Shown one piece after another: positions 10,406 through 21,356 of a stretch of 64,000 bases of DNA. A program made the translations under genes and the position numbers. The notes below the pieces were generated by a model. That model made no database searches, was not told the DNA's origin, and worked only from the letters and a program-made list of their open reading frames with translations. The stretch is from Posidonia oceanica (taxonomy: Eukaryota; Streptophyta; Magnoliopsida; Alismatales; Posidoniaceae), in NCBI GenBank assembly GCA_037176725.1, contig JAZBRS010000020.1, positions 86,436,001 to 86,500,000 of the forward strand. Direction: 5' to 3'. Every line of letters starts with the position of its first letter. Positions within the stretch are counted from its first letter, which is position 1.

Positions 10406-11781
10406 TCGACTTTAGCCAACCCCCGTGCTACGTAAGCAAGTTTCTTCCCTCCTTTCCCTTTTTATTTTTTTATAGATCTAAGTGTAGTTTTTGGTTTGGG
10501 AACCGTGCATTTAGGTTTTCACGACACCCCAAACCTTTTCTCATTTTTTTCTATTTCTGACATCAATAAAACCCAAAGCTCCAATAGTTGGGTCTGTTTT
10601 ACTGAGGTCAGAAGACTGTGGCCCTGAGCCACCTGTCCGAGCAACGTCTGTCCTAGCCGCACCTCCGGGAGGTGACTAACAGAGGCACCATTAAAACAGG
10701 CGACTCATTCCAGTTCGTTTTTACTGCAGATCTTTAGTCTTTTTCCTATAATTTGTGTTGTATTTTTGGATTTGCAGTTGCATAAAAACTAAAAACAACT
10801 ATTCCTGTCCACTATGTTTTAGTTTTTTTGACGGTTTTTAGATTTGTTTGTGTCCACTCTTAAGGTGGAAACTAATTTGCTTATATATTAAAGTTAAAGT
10901 TCCTTGAGGAAGTCTTCCTCTAGCTAGAACAATTAACCTGAGTGAACCCGGGCCAGTGCAAGTCGCTCTCCCATACTCAGTGTTAATTGCAATAGTTAGA
11001 TCAAGATCTCAAGGTGTCCTAAGTGTTATTATTGACTCCTCTTCCTTCTTGAGTCAATATTAAGACTTGGTAGATACTTTGCACTTTGATATTTTGTGTT
11101 TATTTATCGTTTTTGTGGTTTGATTAAGTGCCGAGCCTAAGGACAGAATCCTAGGTGGAGGGTCCCTCTTTAGAGAGACAAGCCCGCCATCTAGGCCTCT
11201 CTTGGTGGACCCTAACGAAGGTCAAGGAGTGGTACCTGAAAGCAAAAATCCCAGTTACTTGAGACACACATGCAGGTTTAATTAATCAATCCATTAATTA
11301 AACACATGAGCAAGTAAAAGCAACGCACTGTTTGCAACCTATTTCTTTTAATTTTCCTGACGGTTGCACGTCCAAGACAGACTTGGTTGGCTGACTGAAC
11401 AGAGGCATAGCCACCTGTTCAAAAGGCACCTCGCTCAGCCGTCGGTGCAATCGGCGACTTGTTCGGCCGCCTATCAAATAGGCGACCACAGGAAGAAGAA
11501 AAAACACGCTACGTTTTAGTGCCTTGATTGCAGAGACTTATCTATTGTTGTTCGCAGGGTTGCAGGCACAGACTGTTTCTTTTCCTGTTTGTTTTCTCGT
11601 TATTTAATTGAGTCTGTATTAATTAGCGTATCAAGTTTGTAATTTCTTTTTCTTTGATCTCTTGTAATAGTCTGTAATAGTCTAAAAAAAAAAAGGAAAA
11701 AAAAAGAAAAGAAGAAAGAAAGAAAAAAAGAAAAAAAAAGAGAGAAAAGAAAAGAAGGAAAAAAAGAAAGAAAGAAAAAAA
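10406..11781 (+). other. A2 untranslated leader
   Basis: About 1.4 kb between primer-binding site and gag. It shares blocks with the A-prime leader (38353-39720), for example TAGAGAGACAAGCCCGCC and AGGTCAAGGAGTGGTACC. The last 105 bp (11683-11790) are an A/G-only tract absent from A-prime. GGCGAC/GTCGCC pairs occur at 10655-10710 and 11440-11490. No conserved ORF is seen. Confidence 0.7.
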
Positions 11782-11790
11782 ATGGAGCAC
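11683..11790 (+). repeat. Polypurine low-complexity tract before gag
   Basis: About 100 bp of A with scattered G (AAAAAGAAAAGAAGAAAG type) directly upstream of the gag ATG at 11782. The opposite strand reads as poly-Phe/Ser pseudo-ORFs. It is a recent expansion, since A-prime lacks it. Confidence 0.85.
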
Positions 11791-13670
11791 ATGAGCACAT
11801 CTTTTACCTCTACGTCCACAGTGCAACAAAGCCTAGGCCTAGATGGGTTCTTCTTTAGGGACTCAACCTCACAGATGGAAGGGCCAGGAACCCCTAGCCT
11901 CCCATGAGCCACCGACCGGTGAAGGTTCCCACACATTTCCATCCCCTTCAATTACAACACTTCATGCACACAAGCCCACAAACCTCCACCCTCCAAGAAC
12001 ACCACAACCACCTATTCCATACACTAGTCTATATGCATGCCATACCAAACCCTACCTTCCTTAACCAAGGTCCCTACCCATCATACCACACGACGCCCAC
12101 CTACCCTTACATCCATCCAACCTCGCCATACATACCACAACCTCCCGCTAATATGCAATACTACCCCACTCCACTTCCATCGTCATTCTTCCATCCACAA
12201 CAACCTCCTATTAACACACCATACTACCCTACACGACCCTAGTCATCCTCCTTTCCCCCGCAACATAATTCGTCATTACCACCATTCCCACAGACACACA
12301 GAAACCCGAGCCAGGGGCAATACGCCGTACCAGGGACAGATCTCAAAAGGATGATCGCCAAAGCACTAGCAGAGGCCGAAGTCACTTCAAAGACACCCAT
12401 CGGCTACGACATCTCCAAGTTCCCTCATTTCGCCCTTCCCCTAGTGTTTAAAATGCCAAAGATGAGGAGATATAATGGAACGGAGGATCCTAGGAATCAC
12501 ATACCTGCCTTCACTATGGATACCTTGCCGTACCGTTATGACGCTGGGCTCACTGCATACCTCTTCTTCAAGACGCTTGAGGGAGAAGCCTTAAAGTGGG
12601 TCGACACCCTGACTTCCTATGATCTCCAGAATTTTAGGATAATTGAGGAAAAGTTTCTAAACCAATATAGTCACCGGGTGCCACACAAACCCACTACAGG
12701 CGACCTTACAGCTAAGAGGATGAGGCCAAACGAGGATTTCGTCACCTTCGCTAGCCGGTAGAGGGACATGGCCGCTCGATCAGAGTGCTACATACCCGAA
12801 GGCCAAGCCATGGAGATAATCGCAAGAAATACCACGGGAGCACTCAAGGCCGGACTGTTGGTAGGTGACTTCCACACCTATCCGTAGTTATATGAGTGGG
12901 CCGCCAAAGTAATGCGAAACAGAGAAGAGCTGCCATTCCTGGAGCTCGAAGCAAAGAACCGGAAGAAGACTACGGGGCATACAATAGAAGGTGTCACTGG
13001 CAGCATGGCACAGCTAACCACACAGAACCAAAGGGGATGGAAAGGGCAACACTTCCAGCAGCCTCAATATCAACAAGTAGAACAGCAGAGGCAGCCACTC
13101 CAACAGTTCCCACCCCAGCACTCTAACTCCCCAATAAATGCCCAACAGGGGCAAAGCAATAATTAATACAAAGCACCACCACAAGGGCAGAGGGACTACC
13201 ACAATGTTCCTCCACCACAGGCACCCAGAGGACCAAGAAGACAGAGCTACCCACCACTTCCAGAGACAATTCCAGACATCTTCAAAATGCTAGTTGAAAG
13301 TGGGGAGTTGCAACTCCTAGTGCCAAAGCCAAACGCTCCCAACACAAACATGTCCAAGTAATGTGCATATCACCAGAAAAATGGGCACACACTCGAGGAA
13401 TGTTATGTGTTAAAGGACAGAATATATGATCTAAATGACAAGGGAGAAATAATGTGGTCAGCCCTCAAAGACAGGTTGAAAGAGGCCAGGACAGGACAAC
13501 ACAAGTTACAAATACACTAGAACCCTCTACCTCATCATTCAATGGCGAACCTAGAGGCAGAAGGCAGTCCATCAGAGGCCGAGACTGTGTCCATTTGCCT
13601 ACTCGAATCAGAGCTGGAGCTGGTTTCCTCCATTGCGGAAAGGAACGAGTTTGAGATATGCTCTGAATAG
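11782..13670 (+). pseudogene. gag: Gag polyprotein of A2 (decayed)
   Basis: Structural protein that packages element RNA. The start at 11782 (MEHMSTSFTS) is supported by the A-prime homologue (MEHNGISS at 38352, minus). Frame changes once near 11870-11905. The N-terminal part is Pro/His/Tyr-rich. The capsid-like core lies at about 12351-12750 with RRYNGTEDPRNHIPAFTMD and TLEGEALKWVDTL. A Gln-rich stretch follows, then a CX2HX4HX4C knuckle (CAYHQKNGHTLEEC, 13362-13403) of the kind seen in Tat-group Gag. In-frame stops: TAG 12759, TAG 12885, TAA 13164, TAA 13359, TAG 13518, TAG 13668. Two of these are Gln in A-prime, so the copy is dead. Confidence 0.88.
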
Positions 13671-14500
13671 GGATCCATAGAATGGGAATTCCCAATAGAG
13701 GCACTACAAGACAGAGAAAGTAAGGCAAATGACCTGGAGCTCCTCAAGTGCTTCAATTTCCTCCCAGGAGAAGGTCAACCCCAAGGGCAGAATGGCGAGG
13801 CAGATCCCTTTGAAATAGCCCGAGAGATCATCGAAGGATACGAGTGGAGGAATATAGTCTTCAAGGACTCGGAACTACCCGCTCCAGAGAAATAGCTCTG
13901 GCCCTTAGTGATCACAGTAGAAGCCAATGGTTACCTCCTCCCTGGCATACTTGTAGACATAGGGGCTAGTCGCAGTGCATGCTCTTTAAACACACTCGAC
14001 TACCTGGATGTCGGAGAAGAAGAAATCACCAAGGAAAAGATCTTCTGTACGGGCTTTGACAACAGTCAGACAGAGGTGATAGGGACGGTTCAGCTAGCAA
14101 TTACTATCGGCCCCCTCACTAGCATTACCAAGGTGATGGTGGTGAAGTGTGAATTGGCAGAACCATTAATCCTGGGAAGAACTTGGTTGGCAGAGATATG
14201 TGTAGTCGCATCCCCGACACACCAGCTATTAAAGTTCAAATTCCAAGGGGAGGTGATCACCATCAAAGCAGACCATGAAACAGCCCTGGAAATGATCTGG
14301 AGACCCTATCTGATAGGATTTCACATGGGAGGTTCATCACCAGGTGGCACAGATGGCTAGACCATTGATTGGGACGATGAAGCCCCAAGCATCCAAGGAT
14401 TTCAGCAGCTCATAGATGTTCAAGCCATCCACGGGTGTACCTAGATTCAGAGGCCGGCATTGCTGAATTCATCTCAGCTGCCCGTAAATCAGGGGCAGTC
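13671..14500 (+). pseudogene. First retropepsin-like domain (PR1) of A2
   Basis: Continues in the gag frame (stops TAG 13893, 14358, 14442). The segment 13908-14290 has aspartic-protease features: GYLLPGILVDIGASRSACSL with the catalytic-type Asp at 13956-13958, a hydrophobic strand VIGTVQLAITIGPL, and PLILGRTWL near the end. The active-site triplet reads DIG rather than DTG/DSG. It is followed by a second, similar domain 1 kb downstream. Retropepsins release Gag and Pol proteins by dimeric cleavage; with Ile in the triplet this one may be non-catalytic or simply decayed. Confidence 0.75.
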
Positions 14501-14708
14501 TCTCCTCAGAAGACCTCTGTCTCTGCTTAAGTCTGGCTACGCCAGGGAAGGGCACAACCAAGCTCAGCAAGCCCCGATCACAAGAATAGGGCGGATCTCC
14601 AACCATGTCACACCACCTCCACTTGATGCAGAACGAGCCGTTTCTCCGCCTCGCCAAGAGTTCCACATACCCCGGAGAATAGAAGGCACCTTCGACATCC
14701 TGGAGTAG

Positions 14709-15719
14709 CTCAGGAAGACACAAGCGAAGATCTCTATCTACAAGCTGATCAGGGCCTCAGAGAAGCACCGAGATATCCTGATGGAGGTATTGAAGAAAGC
14801 CCAAGTACCGGAGGACATACCTGCTGAAACTCTGGCAGCCGTTGCCGCTATCATGTTCATAGAGCCTACGGTCTTCTTCACTGATTCCAAGCTAGCTCCT
14901 CCTGAAAGAAGAACTCTACCACTAAGTGTTACTATTGTAATAAACAATTATAAACTTTGTGGTGTGCTTGTGGATATAGGGGCAACTCTAAATGTATGCT
15001 CCCTAGAAACCCTACAGTTAATTAGGCTAACAGAGTCTCAATTACGCCTAGTGGCCTTAACTGTATCAGGGTACGACAACAACAAGAAAGCAGCTTTGGG
15101 GAAAATCACCGTCAGAGTTACCATTGGCCCTCTCCAAATAGAAACAGAACTGGTAATAGTCGATGCCCCAATATCGTATCGACTCATCCTAGGGCGCCAA
15201 TGGAGCGAAGAGATCAAGGCAGTCACCTCCCCATGCCACCAATGCATGAAGTTCCCTTACCAAGGGAAGATCATCAAAATACTGGGAGACAAGCTAATAG
15301 AGGTGAAAGCCCACCTAGTGACAGTCCCAACTACCACGCCGGCATCATTAATCAGGGACTCGGCTGCCAAGGCCATAAACAATGTCAAGAAAGTTTTTGC
15401 TCTCTGGAGTATTGATATGAATCAAAACGATTACCCGGACCACATGAAAAGGCCATGGGAGATCCTCCTCAAGATAGGGTACACCCCAGGGAAAGGACTC
15501 GGCCACCAAGAGCAAGGAATGATGGATGCGCTCGAAACACTTGAGGAGTGTAGTCGTACCGGGCTAGGGTACCTTGGGCATCCAGATCCAAGCAAACCTC
15601 TGGCATGGTCACTTGCCAACCACTTCAGTTGGGCTACAAGTGCACGACAAGCAAGTCTCAGACATGGTTCCCAACCTCCCAGCAACAACAACAGCTGCAA
15701 CTTCTTCTCACCACCTTGA
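14709..15719 (+). pseudogene. Second retropepsin-like domain (PR2) plus G-patch of A2
   Basis: Open from the TAG at 14706-14708. ISIYKLIRASEKHRDILMEV and the following segment are typical of the linker before Tat-group protease. PR2 has YKLCGVLVDIGATLNVCSL (Asp codon 14973-14975, again DIG), ALGKITVRVTIGPL, YRLILGRQW and a KFPYQGK strand. After PR2 a G-patch is clear at about 15450-15580: LLKIGYTPGKGLGHQEQGM with RTGLGY. G-patches are known in this lineage and are thought to bind RNA. The reading then shifts frame near 15590. PR2 is the better match to the usual protease of the group. Confidence 0.82.
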
Positions 15720-16053
15720 AGAAGCCTCTAAGCCCGTCATCCTCGGCACTCTTACAGATCCCGAGACGGCACCAACTCCTTCTTCCCATCCAGAAGAAGT
15801 TCCAGTCATCCTCAATGCTCTAATGAAGCCTGAGAAAGAAGTACCAATCTCTTGCACAAAAGAGGTCCCTACAATTCTCCCTGCTTCTCAAGAAGTTCCC
15901 TTGCCTCTAGACGTCCAAACAAACGACTCCTCGAGAACCTCCACTGAAGGCACTGAAGCAGAAGACTCCGACCCTGTCTGCGAGCTCACTTGTCTCTTCA
16001 GCGACTTACGGCCTTGCCCCTCTGAGCAAGAAGGGGCTAGGGCCACAGACTGA
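15574..16053 (+). pseudogene. Pro/Glu-rich linker with EVP repeats
   Basis: A 159-codon open stretch in a different frame from PR2/G-patch. It is Ser/Pro/Thr/Glu-rich and carries repeated EVP motifs (PEEVPVIL, TKEVPTIL, SQEVPLPL). It looks like a low-complexity linker between the G-patch and the RT ORF. No domain is recognised. It ends TGA at 16051-16053. Confidence 0.55.
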
Positions 16054-16249
16054 ACGCCTGATGGCGAACCGCCTCCATCACGGAGGCAAACCTAGGGGCA
16101 ATCCCCCTACTCTTGTAAATAATTTCTTTCCCACTTTCAATTCCTACATTTTATTTTCACATAATTTACTTTCCGGCAATTTACTTCTTAGTTTAGTTAA
16201 TAGTGGGGAAGGTAGCTGAGGGCATGGCAGGGACGGCCTAACCGCCACC
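16054..16249 (+). other. Inter-ORF gap with candidate intron
   Basis: No open frame crosses this gap. A T-rich segment from TT|GTAAAT (16115) to TTCTTAG (16191) could be a 77-nt intron, echoing the spliced intron reported between protease and RT in Ogre elements. The preceding ORF stops before the donor, so the fit is imperfect. The next ATG (16250) lies in CCGCCACCATGTCC, a strong initiation context. Confidence 0.4.
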
Positions 16250-18017
16250 ATGTCCTCACAAAAGGTATCTAATCACTCTACTAAGTGTGCAGGCCAAAGT
16301 AGGAAGGAGACAATCACCCAAGCAGTCAAGATATGTCATTATACCACAGTGTTACCACGGGAGCTAGCCACGTCGCACGCCATCTTCCTGGTCGAAGAAG
16401 TGTCGAATATCACTGGCAAAAATACTGGTAACTATGAAGTCTTTGAGCTGGTGGACACAGAAGAAGACCCAAATGAAGAAGAACCGATAGACCCTGCCAT
16501 CTTCGAAGAAATGATGAAGAAATATGATGAGTAGACCAAGGCTATCACTGAAGAAACAGAAGAAATAAATCTAGGTACTGAAGATGATGCACGACTAGTT
16601 CGGATAAGCTCTACCCTCAACTCAAATGAATGACTCAGAATGGAGAAACTACTCAGAAGATATGTGAAGGTACTGGCCTTCTCCTACGGAGAAATGCCCG
16701 AGCTTGATTTACTACTAGTGGAGCACAGGCTCCCTCTCAAGCCAGGCGCCAAGATAGCGAAGCAGAAGCTCCAGCGTCTATGTCCAGACCTCGCTCTAAA
16801 AGTCAAAGAAGAGATAGACAAGCTACATAAAGCAAAGTTCATCAGAGTTGTGGTATATCCGGAATGGATCGCAAACATAGTTCCAGTAATGAAGAAAGAT
16901 GGCAAAGTGCGCGTGTGCATTGACTACAAAAACCTCAATGAAGCATGCCCAAAAGATGATTTCCCTCTTCCACATATAGACATCCTCATAGACAACACTG
17001 CAGGCCATGAGACGCTCTCATTCATGGACGGTTTCTCCTGTTACAACCAGATTAAACTCGCAGAAGAAGATCAAGAGAAAACCTCATTTACCACTCCATG
17101 GGGGACTTACTGCTATGTAGTCATGCCGTTCGGATTAAAGAACGCTGGAGCCACCTATTAGAGGGCTATGATGGCAATCTTTCATGACATGATACATGAT
17201 TGCATGGAGTGCTATGTGGATGATTTGTTAGTAAAGTCAAAAACAAGAGAGGGACACTTTGAAGCACTAGAAAGAGTACTCCAGAGAGCAAACCAGTACA
17301 ATCTCAGAATGAACTCCAAGAAGTGTGTCTTCGGAGTCACTACTGGAAAACTACTCGGCTTCATAGTAAGCAAAAGGGGCATAGAAGTGGATCCCACCAA
17401 AGCTAAAGCTATAACAGCCATGCCACTGCCGAAGAATGACAAGGAGCTCAGAGGACTCAAAGGGAGGTTACAGTTTATCCGCAGATTCATCTCTCAGCAT
17501 GCGGAGAAGTGTAGACCATTCTATGAGCTTTTAAAAGGCGGCATAGAATTCAAGTGGGATCATACCTGTCAAAAGGCCTTTGATGAGCTAAAGCTCTACC
17601 TCCTCAACCCTCCAGTATTGACTGCTCCAGTCCCTGAAAGGCCATTGCTACTCTACTTGGCCGTCACTGATAACTCGGTGGGTGTCATCCTGGCACAACA
17701 TGATGAGAGTGGAAGGAAGGAGAAAGCTGTTTATTACCTCAGTAGGACATTCATTGAATACGAGAGGAAGTACTCCCAGATTGAGAAACATTGCTTAGCC
17801 TTAGTATGGGCCTCACAAAAGCTTAGGCACTACTTTCTGGCACACAAAGTCTGCTATTTAGCCAAAATGGATCCTATCAAGTACATGTTCGAGAAACCAG
17901 TATTGTCCGGAAGGCTAGCACGATGGCAAATGCTCTTCACTGAGTTCGACCTGCAGTTCATTACTCAGAAGCCGATAAAAGGGGCAAGCTATCACGGATC
18001 AACTCGCCAGGCTACCT
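16250..18017 (+). pseudogene. pol: Reverse transcriptase and first RNase H of A2
   Basis: Starts at ATG 16250. An acidic N-terminal extension is followed by RT: VRVCIDYKNLNEACPKDDFP, FMDGFSCYNQIKL, TPWGTYCYVVMPFGLKNAGA and the catalytic CYVDDLLVKS (about 17209-17238). Then the connection and Ty3/gypsy RNase H: TDNSVGVILAQHD, KAVYYLSRTF and EKHCLALVWA. RT copies RNA to DNA and RNase H removes the RNA strand. In-frame stops are TAG 16532, TGA 16631 and TAG 17159. A one-base insertion near 17980-17985 moves the frame. Domain order is intact but the protein cannot be made whole. Confidence 0.93.
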
Positions 18018-18593
18018 GTGTCAGAATATCAGCCAGTATCAACAGATTTCTCAGATGAGGAAATACTGGCAATCAGTAGTGTCTTGCCACTCATCAGAGA
18101 ATGGACCCTCCATTTCATTGGAGCGCTTAATTCACAGGGCGCCGGAATAGGGGCAACACTCCTCACTCCAGAGGATATTGTTCTCCCCGCTGTAGCCCAA
18201 TTACTCTTCTCAGCGAGTAATAAGATTGCAGAATACGAGACACTCATTCTAGGGCTCCGAATGGCTCTCGATCTAGGGGCAAGCAGACTAAAAGTAGTTG
18301 GGGACTCAAAGCTTGTCATACGGCAAGTCCTCAACAAATACAAGACCTTCTCGCCAAAGCTGCAGGAATACCGCAACCTAGCTAAAGCCTTACTGAAGAA
18401 ACTTGACAGGGTTACGTATGTGCACGCACTTAGAAGCAACAACATCCTGGCCGATTCATTGGCCTCATTGGCATCCTCGCTCCCATTCAGCTCAAAGACA
18501 AACAAGCAATCCATCACGGTGCGAACAATCAGCGCACCAATAGTGGAGTCTGCCATCAAATGGGTTCAAAAACTCAGAGACGAACTAAACTAG
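18018..18593 (+). pseudogene. Second (plant-type) RNase H domain of A2
   Basis: A separate RNase H fold after the RT-linked RNase H, the hallmark of the Tat lineage. Seen: WTLHFIGALNSQGAGIG, NKIAEYETLILGLRMA, VVGDSKLVIRQV and HALRSNNILADSLASLAS. Three of the four acidic catalytic residues are present (E of AEYE, D of GDSK, D of LADS). The first, normally in an FDGA-type motif, is Ile (ATT at 18117-18119). The domain is therefore probably inactive in this copy. It ends in TAG 18591. Confidence 0.88.
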
Positions 18594-19907
18594 GAAAGCT
18601 TAATGTGCACAGAGGTCTGTTATCAAGGAGCTACAGAAGTAAACGATGATGGCAACCCGTGGTATTATGACATATAGAATTATGTACAAGATTGCACCTT
18701 CCCGACCTATGCAACTCCCAAGGACAGAGAAGCACTGAGGAGGATGGCTACGAAGTACTACATTAGAGCCAACACACTCTTCCGAAGAACACCCTTAGGG
18801 ATTGAACTCCGATGTGTGGATGCATCTGAGTCAGCCGATATTCTCAATGAAACACATGAGGGAGTCTGGGGGGCCACATCAACTCCCAGTTCATGGCTAA
18901 GATGATCATCAGAAGGGGGTATTACTGGCCTACCATGGAAGCTGACTGTGCAAGTAAAGTCAAGCGGTGCAAGAGCTGCCAGCTGCATGCCAACAAGATT
19001 CATGCTCCAGCTTCAGCGCTTCATGCTTTATCAACACCATGGCCTTTCTCTATGTGGGCCTTCGATGTGGTGGGACCCATCCATCAGGGAAAGGGCAACA
19101 CTTTCGTCCTAACGGCGACGGAATACTTCACCAAATGGGCAGAAGTGGAGGCGTTCGCAAACATCAAGGCCACAACCCTATGCCGATTCGTGCAATGGAA
19201 TATCATCGCAAGGTTCGAGGTGCCTAAAGCCTTAGTAGCAGACAATGGACCGATCTTCATCTCAGAAGAGTTCAAGCGGTTATGCCAAAAATTTGGTATC
19301 ACTCTACACCACTCTTCCCCGTATTATCCACAAGGGAACGGCCAAGCAAAAGCTACTAATAAAACCTTAATCAAAATCATTAAAAAGAAGGTAGAAGACG
19401 CTAAGGGATTGGATTGGTCAGATAAGCTTGTTAATGCGCTATGGGCATACCGCACCACCATAAGGATGGCAACGGGTCAAACCCCTCTATGCTTTAACCT
19501 TTGGTATGGAAGCAGTGGTCCCATACGAGATCCTAATCCCCTCATTAAGAATTAAGATTGACAGGAGAATGTCTGCTGAAGAAAAGAGGCAAGCTTTACT
19601 CCTTCATTTGGAACTCCTTGATGAGAAACGGTTGGCAGCCGCCGAGCATACGCATGTCTACCAACAAAGGTTAACCAAGGCTTACCAAAAGAAAGTAATT
19701 GAACGCAAATTTAAAATTGGTGATCTAGTGCTTAAAGAAGGGTTGCCTTACAATAAGCCCCACCCTAAGGGAAAGTTGAAGCCAAACTGGGAAGGGCCCT
19801 ACATAGTGGTTGCTGCATATCCAGGGAATGCCTATCGCTTGTCCCAGAACGGGACAGATCTTCCTGACCCTTGGAACGCAATGCACCTGAAAAGGTACTA
19901 CCCTTGA
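18594..19907 (+). pseudogene. Integrase of A2 (decayed, catalytic Glu lost)
   Basis: Integrase inserts the cDNA in the genome. The zinc-binding region includes ETHEG and KRCKSCQLH, and RRGYYWPTMEADC is typical. A one-base deletion near 18868-18875 shifts frame. The core has D (19064-19066, WAFDVVGPI) and D (19241-19243, ALVADNGPIF), but the third residue, in GNGQAKATNK, is Lys (AAA 19349-19351) instead of Glu. A further frameshift lies near 19484-19505. The C-terminal part (MEAVVPYEI to LKRYYP, stop 19905-19907) has the usual GPYIVVAAYPGNAYRL barrel. An in-frame TAG lies at 18675. The protein is inactive in this copy. Confidence 0.92.
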
Positions 19908-21356
19908 TCAGCATGCTTATATCATTGAAAAGAACTAAGGCCTAACACCAAGCCAGAAGGGGAGAGATTCGCAAAGCCAATAGGAAGAGGAACACCTGGG
20001 GGGACCCATGCCTTGACCTGTCTCCACATACACTGCATGGGGAGGTAAGCGAAAGGTAGACTCGGAGTAGAGGCTTAGAATACAAATTGCTTGTCAAGTA
20101 ACCTAGAAAGCGTCTGGAAAAGACGGCGGCAAAAACTGCCCAAACAGAGAGGAAAGAAGGCACAAAGAAGCTGTCCAAGTGAGGAACAAATGAAAAGAGA
20201 CAGTAAAAGAAACTGTCCAACTAAAAGAGGTCAGCAAGAGCTGTCCAAAGAGCGGAAAAGAGCATGGCAAAAGCTGTCTATGCATCTAAAAGTATAAACC
20301 CTAGAAAGACACATTAAGGACCAAAGAAAGGCAAGCGGGATTCAAGGCCTAAGCCAAAATCGAGAGTTCACTGTATCCCGAAACCTCCCATATCCAATTC
20401 CCACTAACAGGCAAGGAGTAAGCAACCCTAGGTGGTCAAGGACTGAAAAGGCCTAGAGAAAAGCAACCCAAGTAAGGACTGGTGTGTGGACCAAAGTCTC
20501 TAAAAGGTACAGGCATGGCCCAAGGGACATGTCCACGAATGTAGGGCCCACTCATTTGGTTGAAACAGACCCCGAGGTTAACGCTTAAAGTAGGTACTCA
20601 TCTTTCCCCATCAGAAAAATTAAAAATCCAAAAAAATCATATAACCCAAAAATCCAAAAAAATCATACAACCCTAAAATCCAAAAAAATCACATAACCCA
20701 AAATCCAAAAAAATCACATAACCCAAAATCCAAAAAAAATCACATAACTCAAAACACCCAAAAAAAAATTACAAAACCTAGAAAAAGACAAAAAATAAAA
20801 AAAACCAAGACATCCAACTTACCTATAAGTGAGAACTTAGTTAGTAGGAAAACTGAAATTAATCTGGCCGATGATGCAACCATTAATTCACCAGGAATCA
20901 ATGTTAACATCCTACTTAAGCGTGTCTCACGGCTTGGGTGCGCTCTCTCAGTAAAGACATTACTCACATAATGATCTTTAGAGCATCCACGGATGACTCA
21001 CAATCAGCGTCTACTAGGCTCTGATTTCCATCTCTTTAGCTGAGGCCAGAAATTAATTCCCTCCACCGATTTTAAAATAAGCATGCTTTCTTTGCATTAA
21101 CATTTATGTCTTCTTGTTAGTTAATTAACTTACCTGAAACCTTTTTCATTTAACATATCTTCTCTTCTATTAATTAATCAACTTAATCAAATATTTCGCC
21201 AAGAAAGGTATGCTCCGTGATTATTAACAAGAAAAATGAGCATGTGTAGGTAAACAAAGCAGAAAACATTTCATATGAATATTCACATCTTTACAAGCAC
21301 AGACTCTGGCAAAAGAAAAGTACAGACTCTGATAGAAACAAAAGAAAGGTACAAGC
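19908..21356. other. Spacer between pol and antisense gene P1
   Basis: A 1.45-kb noncoding spacer. The part at 20110-20280 repeats AGCTGTCCAA-type phrases. The part at 20620-20770 is a tandem array. Convergent transcripts from pol and from P1 would both end here. No promoter, RNA gene or conserved ORF is recognised. Confidence 0.6.
20622..20775. repeat. Short tandem array, ~28-30 bp unit
   Basis: About five copies of AAAATCCAAAAAAATCA followed by (C/T)ATAACCC. It lies in the pol-P1 spacer and is AT-rich and slightly diverged. Confidence 0.85.
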
